Source of the DNA: Perca fluviatilis
Taxonomy: Eukaryota; Chordata; Actinopteri; Perciformes; Percidae
Assembly (NCBI RefSeq): GCF_010015445.1
Contig: NC_053129.1
Span: 18,667,249 to 18,731,248, forward strand
Length of the DNA stretch: 64,000 nucleotides
Direction: 5' to 3'
A model generated the notes under the pieces. That model saw only the letters and a program-made list of their open reading frames with translations. It ran no database searches and was not told where the DNA came from. Both the position numbers and the translations under genes were made by a program. This document shows positions 1 to 13,900 of the stretch, in pieces. How positions within the stretch are numbered: the stretch's first letter is position 1; every line of letters begins with the position of its first letter.

Positions 1-122
1 ACATTTTTTGGAACCATTCCAACCAGTTATATTTGGGCACTTTGGTTGAAAGAAACCCAAATTTATGATATAGAAACTTTGAAAACGGGTCAAATTTGAC
101 CCGAGGACAACAGGAGGGTTAA
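1..122. repeat. End of a dispersed fish repeat
   Basis: The stretch ends in a motif reading GGTCAAATTTGACCCGAGG followed by a short GGGTTA tail. I recognise this as the terminus of a repeat common in teleost genomes, with a palindromic TCAAATTTGA core. The left part lies outside the window, so family and length cannot be set. Confidence 0.45.
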
Positions 123-527
123 AGGTTCACTGTAACGTTAGCTAGCTAGCTAGTTAACGTGATTTTGTTTAAGCTTCAGTTGTTTGACAATGAATGCGAG
201 AAACTGCCGTTTCTAGCTAGCTAGTGTTAGCATTAATTAACTGTTATTAGCTAACATAGCTATAACGTTAGCTACCTCTCGATAAAAAAAATCGATCGAA
301 AATTGATCCGTATTTAAAAGTAATATTAATTGTTTAACAGGCATCGAATTTTTTAACAGGCACAAAACGTCTGTTATTGTTGAGAGTAGAGAAACAGCCG
401 CCTACCTGAGCGAATTGTGTCACTTTCTGAAACGTGTTTAAAAAAAAAAAAAAAAAGATTAATGTTTAGGTTTAACCACAGGAAACCAACGGTTGTTGCT
501 ATAGGGAGTTAAAATAAAATAAATTAT
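123..527. other. Intergenic, no gene seen
   Basis: AT-rich sequence with several GCTAGCTAGC/AACGTTAGC-type low-complexity words and a 17-base A run near 440-456. No exon-like open frame or RNA gene is visible. Confidence 0.5.
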
Positions 528-697
<170 letters not shown>

Positions 698-1150
698 GTG
701 GCCTCCGTATGTTTGTCTTTACAATAGCTGACCCATAGAAATAAAATAGATTTCTATGAGATGACCACATATTAATCAATGAGGTCGAACTGATTTATCG
801 GGTCTGCTGCAAATTATGCAGTTCACAAAACCTTCCACTAGATGGAGATGTTGACCGCAGTCTGAGCTGAGGCAGCCATAGGCTACTCCCTGGCTACTAC
901 ACAGTAGATACCATTCAGGACAATACCGTACACCATCTCCCCGTTAAACTTTATGTTCCAAGAGTGCGTTAATAATCTCCATCAAAATAATAATTGTGAG
1001 TGTGAGAAATCAGAAATAGTTTTTCTAGGACATGACTCATTTTAATGGTGACCTTTTCCTGCTTTCCGAAATAAAATGTCAATCAGTGTAGTGAAGGTGA
1101 GGTTCTGTTGTCTTCCTTCAGCAACAATTTGTAATAACATTACAATAATA

Positions 1151-1335
1151 ATCATTGTGCGATTGTGGCTCAGGAGGTAGAGCCTGTCCTCCTTTAATCA
1201 CAAGGTTGACAGCCCAAACTTTGGCTCCTCCTATCCAAGTGTCAAAGTGTCCTGTGTGAATGGGTGAATGAGAGGCAAAAATTGTGAAGCACGGAAAGGT
1301 AGAAAGGCGTTCTATACATTCAGACCATTTACCAT
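1151..1335 (+). repeat. tRNA-derived SINE-like repeat
   Basis: The left end has an A-box-like stretch (TGGCTCAGGAGGTAGAGC), with a degraded B-box-like GGTTGACAGCCC about 30 bp on. The body ends in a GACCATTTACC-type tail. This organisation matches tRNA-derived SINE-like repeats widespread in fish. The promoter boxes are degraded, so it is probably an old inactive copy. Confidence 0.6.
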
Positions 1336-2622
1336 TATATAACACATGACTAGAAACAATGCTACTAAGTGATTTTTAAAGTACTTAAGTTAAAACAAAG
1401 ATCAAGGCATGTAAGGGGGTTAAAGAAAGTGGATACATTCCAAAATCTAGCAATAATTCGGCAATTATCAAGCCTGGAGATAATAAAACCTTGTTTCTGA
1501 GTTTGCAATTACTATTTGCAAATGAAAGTAAAGCCCTGATTTTGGCAACGTTCCTCAGCTGAAGAAATATGATTGCACAACTTATGTCACTTGATAGTTC
1601 TCATGCCATGACTGGGAGGAACAAATACAAGGATTCATTTCACTGAAAAACATGTGAGATATGGCTTGTCTGATGGAGTAAAAAAACAAAAAAAAACAAG
1701 ACATGCTCTTTCTTGTAGTTAGAAAATAAAATTTTATCTATTCAGGGTAACAGAGTCATACATAGCAGATACAGGTCCAGAACAGACATTGAAAATACTG
1801 CTCAGCTGAAAAGATTTCTGCTTGTTTTCACAGCTGTTTGACAGCGCAACATGACAGACACAGACTGAAAAGATTGAAAAGACAAATCACATCAAGTGAT
1901 TAACAGGCATTTCATATATGTTTATGTATACAAAGCAGTATAAAACAAGTACAATAATGGACAGACAACAAGTCCAAAAAACAAGGGTGTAAACATTTTG
2001 TGTATATGTGCTTTTCATGACGCCAGCGTCACCACAAATCGGATCAACCGGTAACTGCCATCGTCGAGGCAGGGTATAGAAATCAACATTACAAAAAAAA
2101 CAACAACTCTACTCCATCTGGTGTACTTGTATTGGGTATTGTATCCTAAAAACTCTACACCTGTATATTTCAGCTAGCATACAAAGGAAAGCTGCAGAAC
2201 ACTAAGCCTTTGTGGGCCTCTACATTGAAACAATGCCACACAATCTACTCAGGGCTTTTGTAACAGAGCACCATATTGATATTAGTGTGTTTCCTCAGCA
2301 TTGTTTTCAGTCGTACTGTTTCCATTGGTCCCTTTATGTAGAGATGGTTGAAGTAACAACTAGGCACAGCGGGTGTCAACAACAACACTTAATGCGGAGA
2401 TGAAACTGGGTATTTCCAGTCTTCCAATGGACAGAGCCAGCTCATGTAGCAGTACTATGGACGCCCTACAACCATAGGTCTTTGGGCAGAGTCTCCAAAA
2501 GTCTTCAGCTTGGAGCTCAAGTGCTTGTTTAGAAATGTATTGCCAGTTACGTTTTCGTGTAAATGGCTGCCACGGTGGTGCCAGTTTGGGCGTCAGGGAC
2601 TCCGCATCCTGGTTTCCTGGTT
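1336..2622 (-). other. Downstream of jdp2; probable 3' UTR plus intergenic DNA
   Basis: This stretch follows the jdp2 stop codon on the minus strand. No second gene is visible. I could not identify a convincing minus-strand AATAAA near the stop, so the 3' UTR end is not placed. Confidence 0.4.
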
Positions 2623-4470
2623 TCACTTGGTGTCGGCGGACAGCTGCTCCAGCAGGGGGTTGGCCTCACTCTCGGGTGTTTTGACGCTGTCGGTCCTCAC
2701 GATGCAGGTGGGCCGGTGGAGATTGAGCATCACCATTAGCTGCTGCCTCTCCAGACGGAGCTCCTCGATTTGGGCCTTTAGGTCAGAGTTCACCATCTCC
2801 AGACGCTCCGATTCCTGGACAGAGACGTTGAATTATTAGATACTACTGGACAAATAAATTGTTGACTACTTCAAAGTTGTTCATCCTAAACCTGTCAGGT
2901 TTTTTTTTTATAACTTCTGAAAACCCTGACTTGAAGTTGGGGCTGGGCATTATATCGATGTTATATCGATATTGTGATATGTGTCTAGATATCGTCTTAG
3001 ATTTTGGATATCGTGATAGTTTTAAAGGCTGCATTACAGTAAAGTGATGTCATTATCTGAACTTACCAGACTGTTCTGGCTGTTCTATTATTTGCCTTTT
3101 CCCAACTTAGACATTATGTCCACATTACCGATGATTATTTATCTAAAATCTAAGTGTGAAGAGATGTTGTTAAAGCACCAACTGTCAACCCTAGAATATC
3201 GCCGCAATATCGATATCGAGGTATTTGGTCAAGAATATCGTGATATCTGAATTTCTCCCGATCACCCAGCCCTACTTGAAGTTGTACAATAATCTCGATT
3301 GTTTAAACCAGGCTTGTATTAGCCTGATCGTGTTAGCTCTGAGTTGGGTTGAATGGCTTAAATCAGCGTTTCATGGTAGCTGAAGTCAGTCTATTCTTGG
3401 CTACCTCTCTTAGCTGCCCATCAGTATGCAGTGCTGTGTCATGAACTCACCCTTTGAAGGAAGTCAGTCCGTTCCTTCTTTTTGTTTCGGCATCGCGCTG
3501 CTGCTACCTTGTTTTTCTCTCGTCTCCGTTTCCTCCTTTCCTCATCTTCATCCATCTGCAAACACAATGTATTGTTAATATAAGAAACAGGCATTATATG
3601 ACTATTTTATATGAAAATGACTTTCTAAATTATATCAACCTATAACCAACAGTGGTGAACACCTAGACGGGAGAGAAAAAGAACTGTTGCAAACTCTACA
3701 GTAATTCTTGTTGTGAGCACTAGAGGGGGCAAAATTCAACTTACAAAATGACTATACCAGTTTATCATGCCCACATACTGTAAATATGTATACTTAGCAC
3801 TTTAATCTAGTTTTAGGTAAGCTAGTTTAAAATGGCAGAGTCCCATAACCAATGCATCTACTGACAATAATATTTTATAGAATAGAGAGATACTATTTTA
3901 TATATACCAAGCCTGCTGTTGGGACATTTAAATTGTAATTCATTGTAAAAACCCTTTTTATGAGCAACTGGCACCAGAGTATAAAATCCCTTCAGTCATT
4001 ATAAACTGCTCTCTTTCTTATTCTTTTCATCATTTCAGATTATGAATATAAATCAGAGCGGCTTGCATGTGACACTGAAATGAATCTTTCGGTTCATTAC
4101 TGAGAAATGTTAGCGGGAGACTGATGTCCTTTTTTAAGAAAATGCCTTGAAAGAAGGCTTTGAAACATCCTGAATCTAATACCCTCCTAATTCTCTCTAC
4201 CCTCTGACTCAATGTAAATCTCTCACGCAGCCTTCTTCTGCACTATTTTGTCTTTTCTCCTCTCTTCCTCCTCACCTCTGTCTTGATGGCCAGCGGCCTC
4301 TTCCCCAGCCTCCCGAGGAAATGCAGCGGGGACAGCATGGTGCCCAGTTGGCGAAAGTCCGCCAGCTTGAGCTGATCAGTTAGTGTGGTGGCCGAGATGC
4401 CCGCCAGCGGGCCCAGGCAGGGCAGGGAGCCTGCCGCCAGCGAAGGGTCAGGTATCTGTCCCGGCATCAT
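2623..4470 (-). CDS. jdp2: Jun dimerization protein 2 (bZIP repressor)
   Basis: Three coding exons on the minus strand: 4470-4276, 3555-3451 and 2814-2623. All junctions are phase 0 with GT donors and AG acceptors. The predicted protein is 163 aa, the same length as human JDP2. It begins MMPGQIPDPS, a family signature; an upstream in-frame GTG is ignored. The basic region spans residues 72-95 with NKVAAARCR at 80-88. Heptad leucines are at 98, 105, 112, 119 and 126. The tail HRPTCIVRTDSVKTPESE is typical of JDP2. JDP2 is a nuclear AP-1 family protein that dimerises with Jun or ATF2 at TRE/CRE sites and usually represses. It lies near FOS in human as well. Intron 2 contains a hAT-like MITE. 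In teleosts this could be jdp2a or jdp2b; synteny with fos and tmed10 does not decide which. Confidence 0.96.
2938..3274. mobile_element. hAT-type MITE in jdp2 intron 2
   Basis: The ends are inverted (GGGCTGGGCAT left, ACCCAGCCCT right), and the interior is rich in ATATCGAT words. The element is flanked by a perfect 8-bp direct repeat CTTGAAGT at 2930-2937 and 3275-3282. An 8-bp target duplication fits the hAT superfamily. It is 337 bp long with no coding capacity. Confidence 0.85.
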
Positions 4471-4493
4471 GTCCGACCCGGCCACCACCGCCG

Positions 4494-7400
4494 CTATGGG
4501 GAGAGAGCAAAGAGAAAGGGAACAATTAGGACAAGTGAATATGTAAAAACAACTCGCTGACGAGGAAAATTCAATGCAACTTTTTCAGTACATGCAGTGG
4601 AAAGCAGGTATTCACACACCTTTTAATATTCTAGTTTTTATTGTGTATAGTTTGTAGTATAGATATGTTTTTTGCTTTTGCTTTTTTGGGGGGAGGGGGG
4701 CTTTTTTGTATGTTTTGTTTATTTTTATATAGATTTTAGACTTTTCATTCTCTGGTCGTGACATGAGGCTGTTCCATGATTATACTGCAGCCATCTGACA
4801 GTATCTTTTATCCCAATTGCGCTCTTAAAGTGTTGGCTTTCCACCCACAAAAAGATTAATTTACTGTCTTCTGTCCTTGTCATCAAACATCTCTCTAAAT
4901 ACGGGTTGCTGTTTCCAAGAATGCATTCAAACATTGACAGCTTTGACAGCTGTGTTATCTTCTTAGTGAGCAGCCGGTGAAAAAACAAACTTCACACCGT
5001 CGGCAGCTACACACTCATCTCTGTAGTTTCACATGCAAAGGGAAGCCATGAAACCCTTGAGTGTGATCGCATAAATCAAGGGCTATCTTCTACACTGGTG
5101 CTTCTAATAATTTACAGAGGTTTTTGTCTGAAATGTTCAGATGTTCAGTTTTTCGTGAAGAGGATTCAAAGGCTATCAAAAGCACTTGTGTCAAAAGAGA
5201 GCGGGGTAACGCTCATGCATTCCACTGCCACCCTCTTTCAACAATTTTGGGTCGTTCAGCTGGGTTGACCACAGCACTTTTTTAATGTAATCAGGGAGGA
5301 ATGAGGGACAGAGGGGAGAAAAAGGAGAACACGTGCAGGCCTAAAGGAAGTGGCTGGAGAATTAAGACGTCTCTCTAATTACTGTAAGACCGAGAGTTGG
5401 AAAACTTCTGATGGCCAAATAAAAAACAAATGTTACAGATGGGAACAGTGAAACATGAGCCGACGGTACCCTGCCCATCCCTGCAATCTCTGAGGAGAGG
5501 CAGGGTGAGACCAGTGAATTTTAGAAAAGTCAAACAACAAATTGTTTCTCTAGTATTTATGTAGAATAATACACACTTACAATACATTTAGTAAAGTTAA
5601 ATTAAAGTAAAAAATATATATATTCAGTAGCTTAAAGATAGAGGCAAACATTCAGCTGCAATTACACATTTTCTACTGATGAAATGTTACACTAAATAGA
5701 AACAGAATCACTTTGTGAGTCAGATTTAGTTTTTGACAAAACCCCTGCATGACTGATGCAACTGAACAACTGACACAGCTAGGATTACCCGCTAAACCCA
5801 AAGCTACGAGGAGTTTTTAAAAGATGGATGATATCAGTGTGACTTCTAAATAACAGCATCTGCCTCCAGAGTAATGGGCCGAAGCTGAACCTCTGAAGGT
5901 TGAGCACAAACCGAACAAAGCCCCTCTCATGTGGAACCCACAAAGACGAGTATTGTGAGGTGCTGCGGAAACAGCTGACTTTGCTGGTGGGTGACTAGCT
6001 GACAGGCCGACTGTATTGTAAGTTAAACCAAGTTTTTCTTTCTTTGCTGCTTTTTTTTTTTTGGCATGGCTGAAAGACTTGCTCTATTACAAAAGTCATA
6101 GAGGAGGTCATGAAAAAAAACAAGGTTATGTAACTCTATTCTAATGTACTCCACCCTGGTTATGGGCTGGTCTCAAAGTGTTTTCACAGTTGGACTGGAG
6201 TTTACTGTCGAGCATGGTGGAAACCAAATCAGCCCACTTTTAGCAAGAGGGAATCAATTCTGAAGCGCAATAGTGGGGCTTCTCTAAATGATTTAGACTC
6301 TTGAGATATATCTGTCACATTATGCTTCAATTTCATTTTTCTTGTCTGAATTAGAACTCGTAGGTTTAACAATCAGTAGGCACAAAGTGATGGGTACTTT
6401 TGGTGGGAGATTACTGCATTTAGTGTCTAAAATTCCTTTTTTAATTATCCTCTATTAATTATCTAAAACATGAAGTATTACAGACAGTGCACTGACTGTC
6501 TGTCACATCTCTGCACTACTTTTGACCTGTTCCTTACCACCTCCAGTCTGCATGATTTATTCGCTTCAAGGACAAGTTAGTGTGTGGAGCCAGTGTCCAA
6601 TGAGGCATTTTATTATTTAAATCCTGACAGCCCCCTCCCTCTTTTTCTCCCTCTCTCCCACTGTATGTATACTCCCATTTACACTGCACTTGGCAGCAGC
6701 CTGTTGTTTTTTCTGGACAGGAAAAGAACAAGACAGCCCTGGTAAAAATCTCTCTCAGACAAAATTCCCTCTCTCTCAAACTCCCTGGTGAGGTGGAGGA
6801 CTGAAAGGTGCCAAGGCCTTTTCTTTCTGCACAGAGGCTGTCTAATAACACGTCAAACAATATGGTAGCTAATCCTGGGGTGAGTGAGAGAGGGCTCTTA
6901 AATAATTGCCAGACAATAGTATAAATTGTTGGTCTGAAGTGACTGAACCAAATTTCGCATCAGATCTGATGACTTGTGATCCGAAAGAACAGCCACAGGA
7001 ACTGAAACTGAAGTAATGAACGAGCAAATCGCTTTCAGAGCCAAAATGGAGTCCAATATCCAATTGGCCAGACACTCGGGACTGGTTTACAGACTCAGAT
7101 TAGACTCCGTCCTTGACAAACACATTTTCTCAATGGAAAGTGACGCTAAAAAAATAAGTCAATTCAGGAATAATCATATGTTATGTCTATGAGGCTGACT
7201 CATATGCAGTACATTGTAATGCAACCCTGCTCAGTCAGACATATTGCAAGGAAAGCCCCCATTCCATGTTATGGCTTGTTGAAGCATGCAGCGGAGACCA
7301 GACCTCCACTCACACACAAAGAAATACTTCAGTATATAAACATATATAAACCTCATATTTGTCTGCATGACATCAGATCACACAAATCAAAAATCCGACA

Positions 7401-10400
7401 GAGGTAGTTTTGCCAGCGGCCTCCAAAACAAAGGTGAAATGCCGTCTGAAGCAAGACGCCTTTAATTATGAGACATAAAAATGAGTTACACGCCATTGCA
7501 GACAATTAATAGTGCTGTTGTAAACTCAAACACTTAACAGACTTTTGACGTGCCTTGCTTTTGAGTTGAACTTGACTTTTAAGTTGAGTAGAAAGTTTGT
7601 TTTATGTTTAAGCTGTTCCGTCTCTTTCAACCTGCCACACAAGTGTCTTGAAATCCCCCTTGCAAATTCAAGCCTCGAGACATGAAACCCTAAAGAAGTC
7701 TCATCTGTACAAGATAGGGAAAGTTTGCTGATGCATGTCTTGCACTGCGTAATTATACTCAAAAGCATGAATCAAAGTGATTTTTACATTTGTCAAAAGA
7801 GGGGTATTTTTCTCCCTTTTTTTCTTTCGGCAGCAGCCTGCAGCCGAAGATTAGTGGTCAGTGTTTGATGATGCAACGCCATTTCTGTGCTTTTGCAGTC
7901 AAGCAGAAAAGCCAGTGCCACAGCTTTTAGGCCCACACTAGCCTCAAACAAAGACACCTACACATCTCAGCACCGCTGCCTCTCAGGGCTAACTGAGAGG
8001 AGACGAGCTGAAGCCAAGGGCGGGGAGCGGAAATGTCACGTATTAGGTATGAAATATAGGACCGAACTCAATGCAGGTTCTGAATTCTGCCCAAAACTAA
8101 TCTAACTGCATGTGAGCCGTGTTAAGGAAAACTCAGGAGCTGCTTGACTCCGCATAGGTGAGGAAGGTTCGGGAGACTTTGATGACTTGCACAGAAGCAT
8201 TTAATGCATCTCGATCGAGTAAATTTAGGATTAAGCAGTACAGTTCAACCGCAATGTAGTGTCACGTCGTGCCATCCCAACTCTGAAGTTCCTGTCTTCC
8301 TGAAGGAGTTTTTAAAGTCATGCTGGACAAGATTAGAGATTACCAAATGAGTTCCTTCTTCAGTCATCTATGCATGTATGAAAATGCTATTGGATCGTTT
8401 ACAACTCTTCTTATCTACATAACAAGTCATGTTGTTGTAGGTACCCCAGATCACACGCAGCACATTCATCTGTGACTGTCTGGGTGAAAGAAAATCTTAT
8501 CCAGGGTTTCTATGTGTGCGTCACTACTGCAGTTTGTGTGTGTTAGATGTGTGTATGTGTATGAATGCAAGTGACTGAGTGAGTTTGTGTAAATATGTGT
8601 ATGTAACTTTCTCCCCTGACCTTGGTGGGGATAGGAGTGCTTGAGGCAGCACTGTCTTATCGTACAGCTGTTACGTCTCCTGTCATCTATGGAGACAGAC
8701 TTGAACTACTACTCTGCCTAAGACAGGTTATGACCTCCTGATGTTATGTTGGACACTGTCCTGAATAAGACCTGGGGTACCACTGTCTTAACAACTTAAA
8801 CCGCATGAGTTCGTAAGCTGTAAATTCTACCAAAAGCCATAGATAGCTGGAAGTGTGTGTAAAGAGTGTGTGTGTGCATGCAAGGGTTACTAAATGTAAT
8901 GTGCAGGCAGTCACTGTGTCTTAGTATATGTGTCCATTTCCTGAGTCATTCCTGAGAGCAATTAACAGTGCTTAGGAATTCAGCCCCTTACCAATAGCCA
9001 GCAGCACGACTGGAGGCCCTATTATCCTCATCCCCTATAGAGACGGTGAAGGAGAGGGGGGTTACAGGGGTTTTTCAAAGGCTACACGTTACCTTTATAT
9101 ACTGCTGCTTTTTAAAAAAGGAGCCCACCAAGAGCAAAGCTCAACCATTTTGGTGAATGAAAGCAGGAGTTAAAAGTTTGTTTGCTAATTTATCTTTTCC
9201 TGGGACACAAAGTTAAATCTCTGTGCTGCCAGACTACTCAACTTTAAATCACTGGATCGTGGCATTACGGGAAAGACATGCACACTTTCCAAGATTCTAT
9301 TTGACCACTTTTTGTCAGTATACTTTATTAAAGTCTAATTTTGGACTAATAAGGCATTGCGCGGCCCACACAAGCAAAACTCTTTCAAACAGCTTCTACA
9401 GCTCCAACTCCACACAAACGATGAAAGTGAACAATGAGCGCAAAGGCTCTGGCCAAGGCATGCTCTCTCAATCTCTGGCCAAGGTCTCGGCGATCATCAT
9501 TACCGTCTGCACTCAGTCAGGCTGTGTTGAGTTACAGCCTTTCGCAATCCTCTGAGGAAACCAGGGAATTTGGCACAGACTTTCCTCGAGGACGGGACAG
9601 TCCAAATATACAGTATCAACATTCCTCCAACCCCTCATTATATTTTCATTGGACGGACAAGACACAGGCATGAGAAGGGAAGAGACTGTAATAATGGCTG
9701 TTGCTCTGTGGTCATCTCCAGCCATTAAACTCAGGGGTGATGGTGTGTGGGAGTGGAAGTGATTATCACAACAGAAAATAGGATCTCTTTTCATTTCAGC
9801 TTTCATTTCTCTTTTGGCCGTTCTTATAAGCTAAACAGCTGCCACGGATAGAGGGAACCTTTCAAAATTCCTCTTGTGAAGATTAAGACTAAACCTTCCC
9901 AAAGCAATTCAACGCAATTATGAACATTTAACCTTGCAATATTGTCAATGATGATGAGACCCTCAGCTGCAGTGATAATGAGCTAGCTTAATTTCCCCTC
10001 ACAATTACAGTTTGGATGTCTCAGCAGTGAGCAGGGCTGGAGTACAGTGCACGCAGAGGTTATCAATGAAATTACACAAAAGTGTGGTTAGTTTAACTAT
10101 TGCATTTCATTGTAGACTTCAGCCTAAGAATGAAAAAAGGTTCAGGAAAAATCGAAACACAAAGCACCTGCTGTGGCTGCCTTCATTCAAACATTACTGT
10201 GTGATCGTTGGCTGGATTCCTGCTTGGCCTGCTCCATGCCATTCAAACAGTCACACATCTATATTCTGCATCTGGGTGGTCCTGGTTGAATTATTATATT
10301 GTTACTATTTTTCTCCACTTGTAAATCAGGATTAGGCTTTGCATGGCACTGAGTTTTGACTTGGCTCAGACACGGATTAAATGAATCAAAATACAGACAA

Positions 10401-13138
10401 AAGCCATTTCAAATGTATGGGCTTCACATACTGTATATGACAAATCCAAGGCAAGTTATGTTCAATCCCTAACACTAACGTATTGGCCAACCAAGTCCAG
10501 AAAATCTGATATATTGCCGCCTGTTGAAGCAATCAGCGTTATTATGTAACATGTGGTTGTCACTTTAATGCTGTTTTATACTTTGTCCTCTGACATTTCC
10601 TCATCTGCCCCACGTCAAGCACATGCTTGCTCTGACTAAATAAGCCCCAGTGTCTGTGTGTTCAATCCTTTTGTTCATCTTAAATGACTGCGGGCAAAAC
10701 GTCAATGTTTAGGTAGACATTCGCTGACAAGGCTGTTTTTTGTGCAAATAGAGAAAACTAGCTTCAAGTCCAAAAGGAATTCAGCAAATCTGGAAATCAT
10801 AACTATGTAGAAGAGTTTTTACTGTGCTCTTTAAAAAAACAAAACACTGGCTTTAATGTCTCTACTCTCAGTTACACCTTTGGACATTTGGGTGTTTGCT
10901 TCCACAGTGTACATCTAGTCTGTCCTGACACACTGTTTTTACAAACCATGTGGAAAGGCTTATGGAGTCTACAATGTGATACTGATAATGTGATACACAC
11001 AGCAGTGAATAGCTGCTCCCCCCAGCATTAGTATCATTGAGCCTAGCTGTTGCATAGTTGGCTCGTTCGCCTGCAATGCGTCTGCTGTCTATTCAGTGTA
11101 CTGGGGTGCAGCTTGGCAATTCCAGCTCTCCAGAGACGCACTGGAAGGCATTTCTACTTAAAATAAACCGTGTGCGCCCACGTCCAACCTCTCAGCCCTG
11201 CGCTGCTTGTCGGCTCGCCAGCCCTTCCCCATTAACCCGCTGCAGCGTTCCAATTATGCAGAAACCATCCTATGGATGTGCCCTGGCAGGCACTGGGACA
11301 TTTAAACCCTCTGCAATACACGCTCGTTCATTTAGACACACGCAAACACAGATAAAGAAAGGAAACACATATATAAAAAGAACACACAAATAGTTTCCCG
11401 TGCATGGCATGTAGTTGTACGGGCGAGCGCTGCACCAGCTGAAGAGCATGCACTCACTATATAGGAAAACACTGAACCTATGAACTTGCAAGTCACAAAC
11501 CCATGCCCATGATCAACCCCTACTAATCATATTTCCCATTCCATGATTGGCCTTGAACCTTCAGGCCAACAAAAGGTATATAACTAAAGCTAGACTAGAT
11601 AAAGTTACTGTTACACAGTAAAGTGTAAATCTTTTAAAAGACCCTGATGTGGACAAGAGGGTGATATTTTATGGCTCATCACAACAGCACCGGGGAAACA
11701 AAGAATTGCTGTGGTGATCAAGAAGAAATCTAATATTGGGGTCTTTTTGTAGTATGCAAATTCTCATGTGAGGCCTGCACGCACACACAAACAAGAGTAT
11801 CCCTTATCCAGTGCAGTCTGAGCTCACATTCTTTACTGCACTTGCATGCTGCCAAACAAACTTCATACTTCATTTACATAACTTGTGTTTTAAGGTAAAC
11901 CAGCTATGCAAAAAAAAATGTTTTTTTTTATTTTCATGCAGCAGACAGAAATACTCGAGAGAGCATCCCTGATTAATTCAATCTAAAACAGTTTTAAATG
12001 CCCAGTACTTACTCAGAGAAAACTTGTCAGTCGTCTTCTGTCAATGATGCAACAGTGTTTGGACGCTGTAGAGGTAATAGGATATTTATTACTATAATAG
12101 TATGAGTGTTAAGTATTGTTATCAGAGCTGAAAGGAACACTTTTGATAATCGATTAATAGTTGGCGTGAATAATGCAGCAAAATTGACATTCTCTGGTTC
12201 CTGTTTACCAAATATAAGGGTGTTCTTCTTTTTTCTGTTATGTCATTGTAATTGTAATATGTGAAGACATCGCCTTGGGCTCTGGAAAACTGTGACGGGC
12301 CGTTATTGGTTTACAATATAATGATAAATCAGCCCCAATTGTTATTTCTCCGTCTGTACCAACAGAGACACGCTGCTATCTTACAGTCATTTAGTAAATC
12401 TGGTATTATTAGCTTGTTATGTATCTTGCAGCTGCATGCAAAGTGGGGACTCTCAAGTAAAGAGTTGGACAGAGGTAGATGAACTGGGCGAGCTAGCCGA
12501 TTGTAATGTAACAACAGTCTAGATAAATGATATGATTGTACAGCAAAAACAAAGTGTAATTCACATGGGTCTTTAACGTTAAAGTATAAAACCTTGCAGA
12601 GTCCGTGCAGATTGGTGCACCAGACTAGCTTAGCTTGCAGTTCCATTGGAACCCCACAGTGTGCGGCGTGTGTAGCGTTACATAATGTCTTCACAAGGCT
12701 AACCGACACTTCTCCTGTTTAGCAACACTGAAATTAAGACTCTCGAGATGAAAATACTGCCAGTCCGACACTGTGTAATTTAATTTAGCCAACGGGTCTG
12801 TAAATAAGCTGGAAAGCGACAGTTGCTACAACAGTTGTAACAACAACGTATTTAACGCAACAAAGCACGGAAACTTTAAAACTATTAAACAGACTTTTTT
12901 AGGAACTAAGTGAAAATAAGTCCTCCTATATTAATATTAAATGATACAAAAACTACTGTAACAAACACAATCCAGCGTGCTGAGTCTCTCTACAGCGTGG
13001 TGAGAAAAGTGCAAAAAAAATGTGCAAATATGACAAGCCTGTACTAACATTTAGCTAACGTTAAGAACTAGCAGAAAAACAAAGAGAGGAGAAAACAACA
13101 GCAACATGGCTCGACGGCTCACGCAGTCTTAACGTTAC
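4494..13138 (-). other. Long jdp2 first intron (inferred)
   Basis: This is about 8.6 kb between the coding exon acceptor at 4494-4495 and a candidate donor at 13138-13137. No other exon-like sequence was recognised. It holds short low-complexity tracts: TG-rich sequence near 8520-8600 and T/A runs near 6045 and 11910. A repeat-like ATCGATTAATAG stretch lies near 12110-12250. Regulatory elements are possible but I see none I can defend. Confidence 0.4.
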
Positions 13139-13270
13139 CTGTTGTGCGTCCAAAAATCCGCAGTAATAATGGGACGGTGCGGGAGTTCAGAGTCGGATGG
13201 AGGTTTTGGGACTAACTGAAGCCGTTGCATCAGCCCGTTTAAGTCTTGTCCGCGAGAGCTCAGGAATGCG
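13139..13270 (-). other. jdp2: Candidate non-coding first exon of jdp2
   Basis: On the minus strand a fairly GC-rich, CpG-containing stretch ends in ACAACAG followed by the donor GTAACG at 13138. It is the best first-exon candidate upstream of the jdp2 coding acceptor. The transcription start is not determined and no TATA box is evident. This is inference from splice-site form and base composition only. Confidence 0.35.
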
Positions 13271-13559
13271 GAACTGCTGTCCTAGACGTAAGCATGGATG
13301 AAAATAATGTAAGAGGAGGGCTGAAGACACAGAGGTTAGTTTGCTCCACCCCTAGCAACCAAATAACATACACAGAGACTGGATGAGAGGAAAGTTTCAG
13401 ATAGTTAGAGATATAGACATGGAGTAAATTATACACGCCTACTACAGCCATAAACGGGTCAATAAATACAGTGGGCTATAAACACACACATACAGCCATC
13501 TTAGCTGCTTGGTGTATTTGACTGACAGTTGGTGGAAGTGAAACAAATTGAGCCCTTGC

Positions 13560-13900
13560 CAACAATAAAATGCTTCATAAATATATCAGTCCCATTGTTA
13601 TTAAAAAAAATACTAAATTACAAGTAAAAGTCCTGCATTAAAAATGTTACTATATGTAAAAGTACAAAAGTAGCCTATTATCAGAAAATGTGGCCATCTT
13701 AAAGTATCAAAAGTAAACGTAGCCTACTCATGCAGAAACACTCTTTTCAGAGTGTTGCAATAGCCTATATTATTAATAACGTATAGGCTACTATATTCTG
13801 GATATTATATCTTGTTGTCAATGTGAAAAGTAATTAGTAGTGGAGTAAAAGCACAATAACTCACTCTGGAATGCAGTGATAGAAGTATAAAGTAAAATCG
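13560..13900. repeat. Degraded dispersed repeat (AAGTAAAAGTCCTGCAT type)
   Basis: It contains words such as TACAAGTAAAAGTCCTGC and AAAAGTACAAAAGTAGC, which I recognise from a very common teleost repeat. A second copy appears near 18295-18400. Boundaries are approximate. Confidence 0.45.

Noticed and set aside
1151..1225. A tRNA gene
   Set aside because: Only the A-box region resembles a tRNA. The B box is degraded and no cloverleaf can be closed, so it is a SINE-like head.
4471..4488. An upstream start for jdp2 adding VAGSD
   Set aside because: The codon is GTG, and MMPGQIPDPS is the conserved JDP2 N-terminus.
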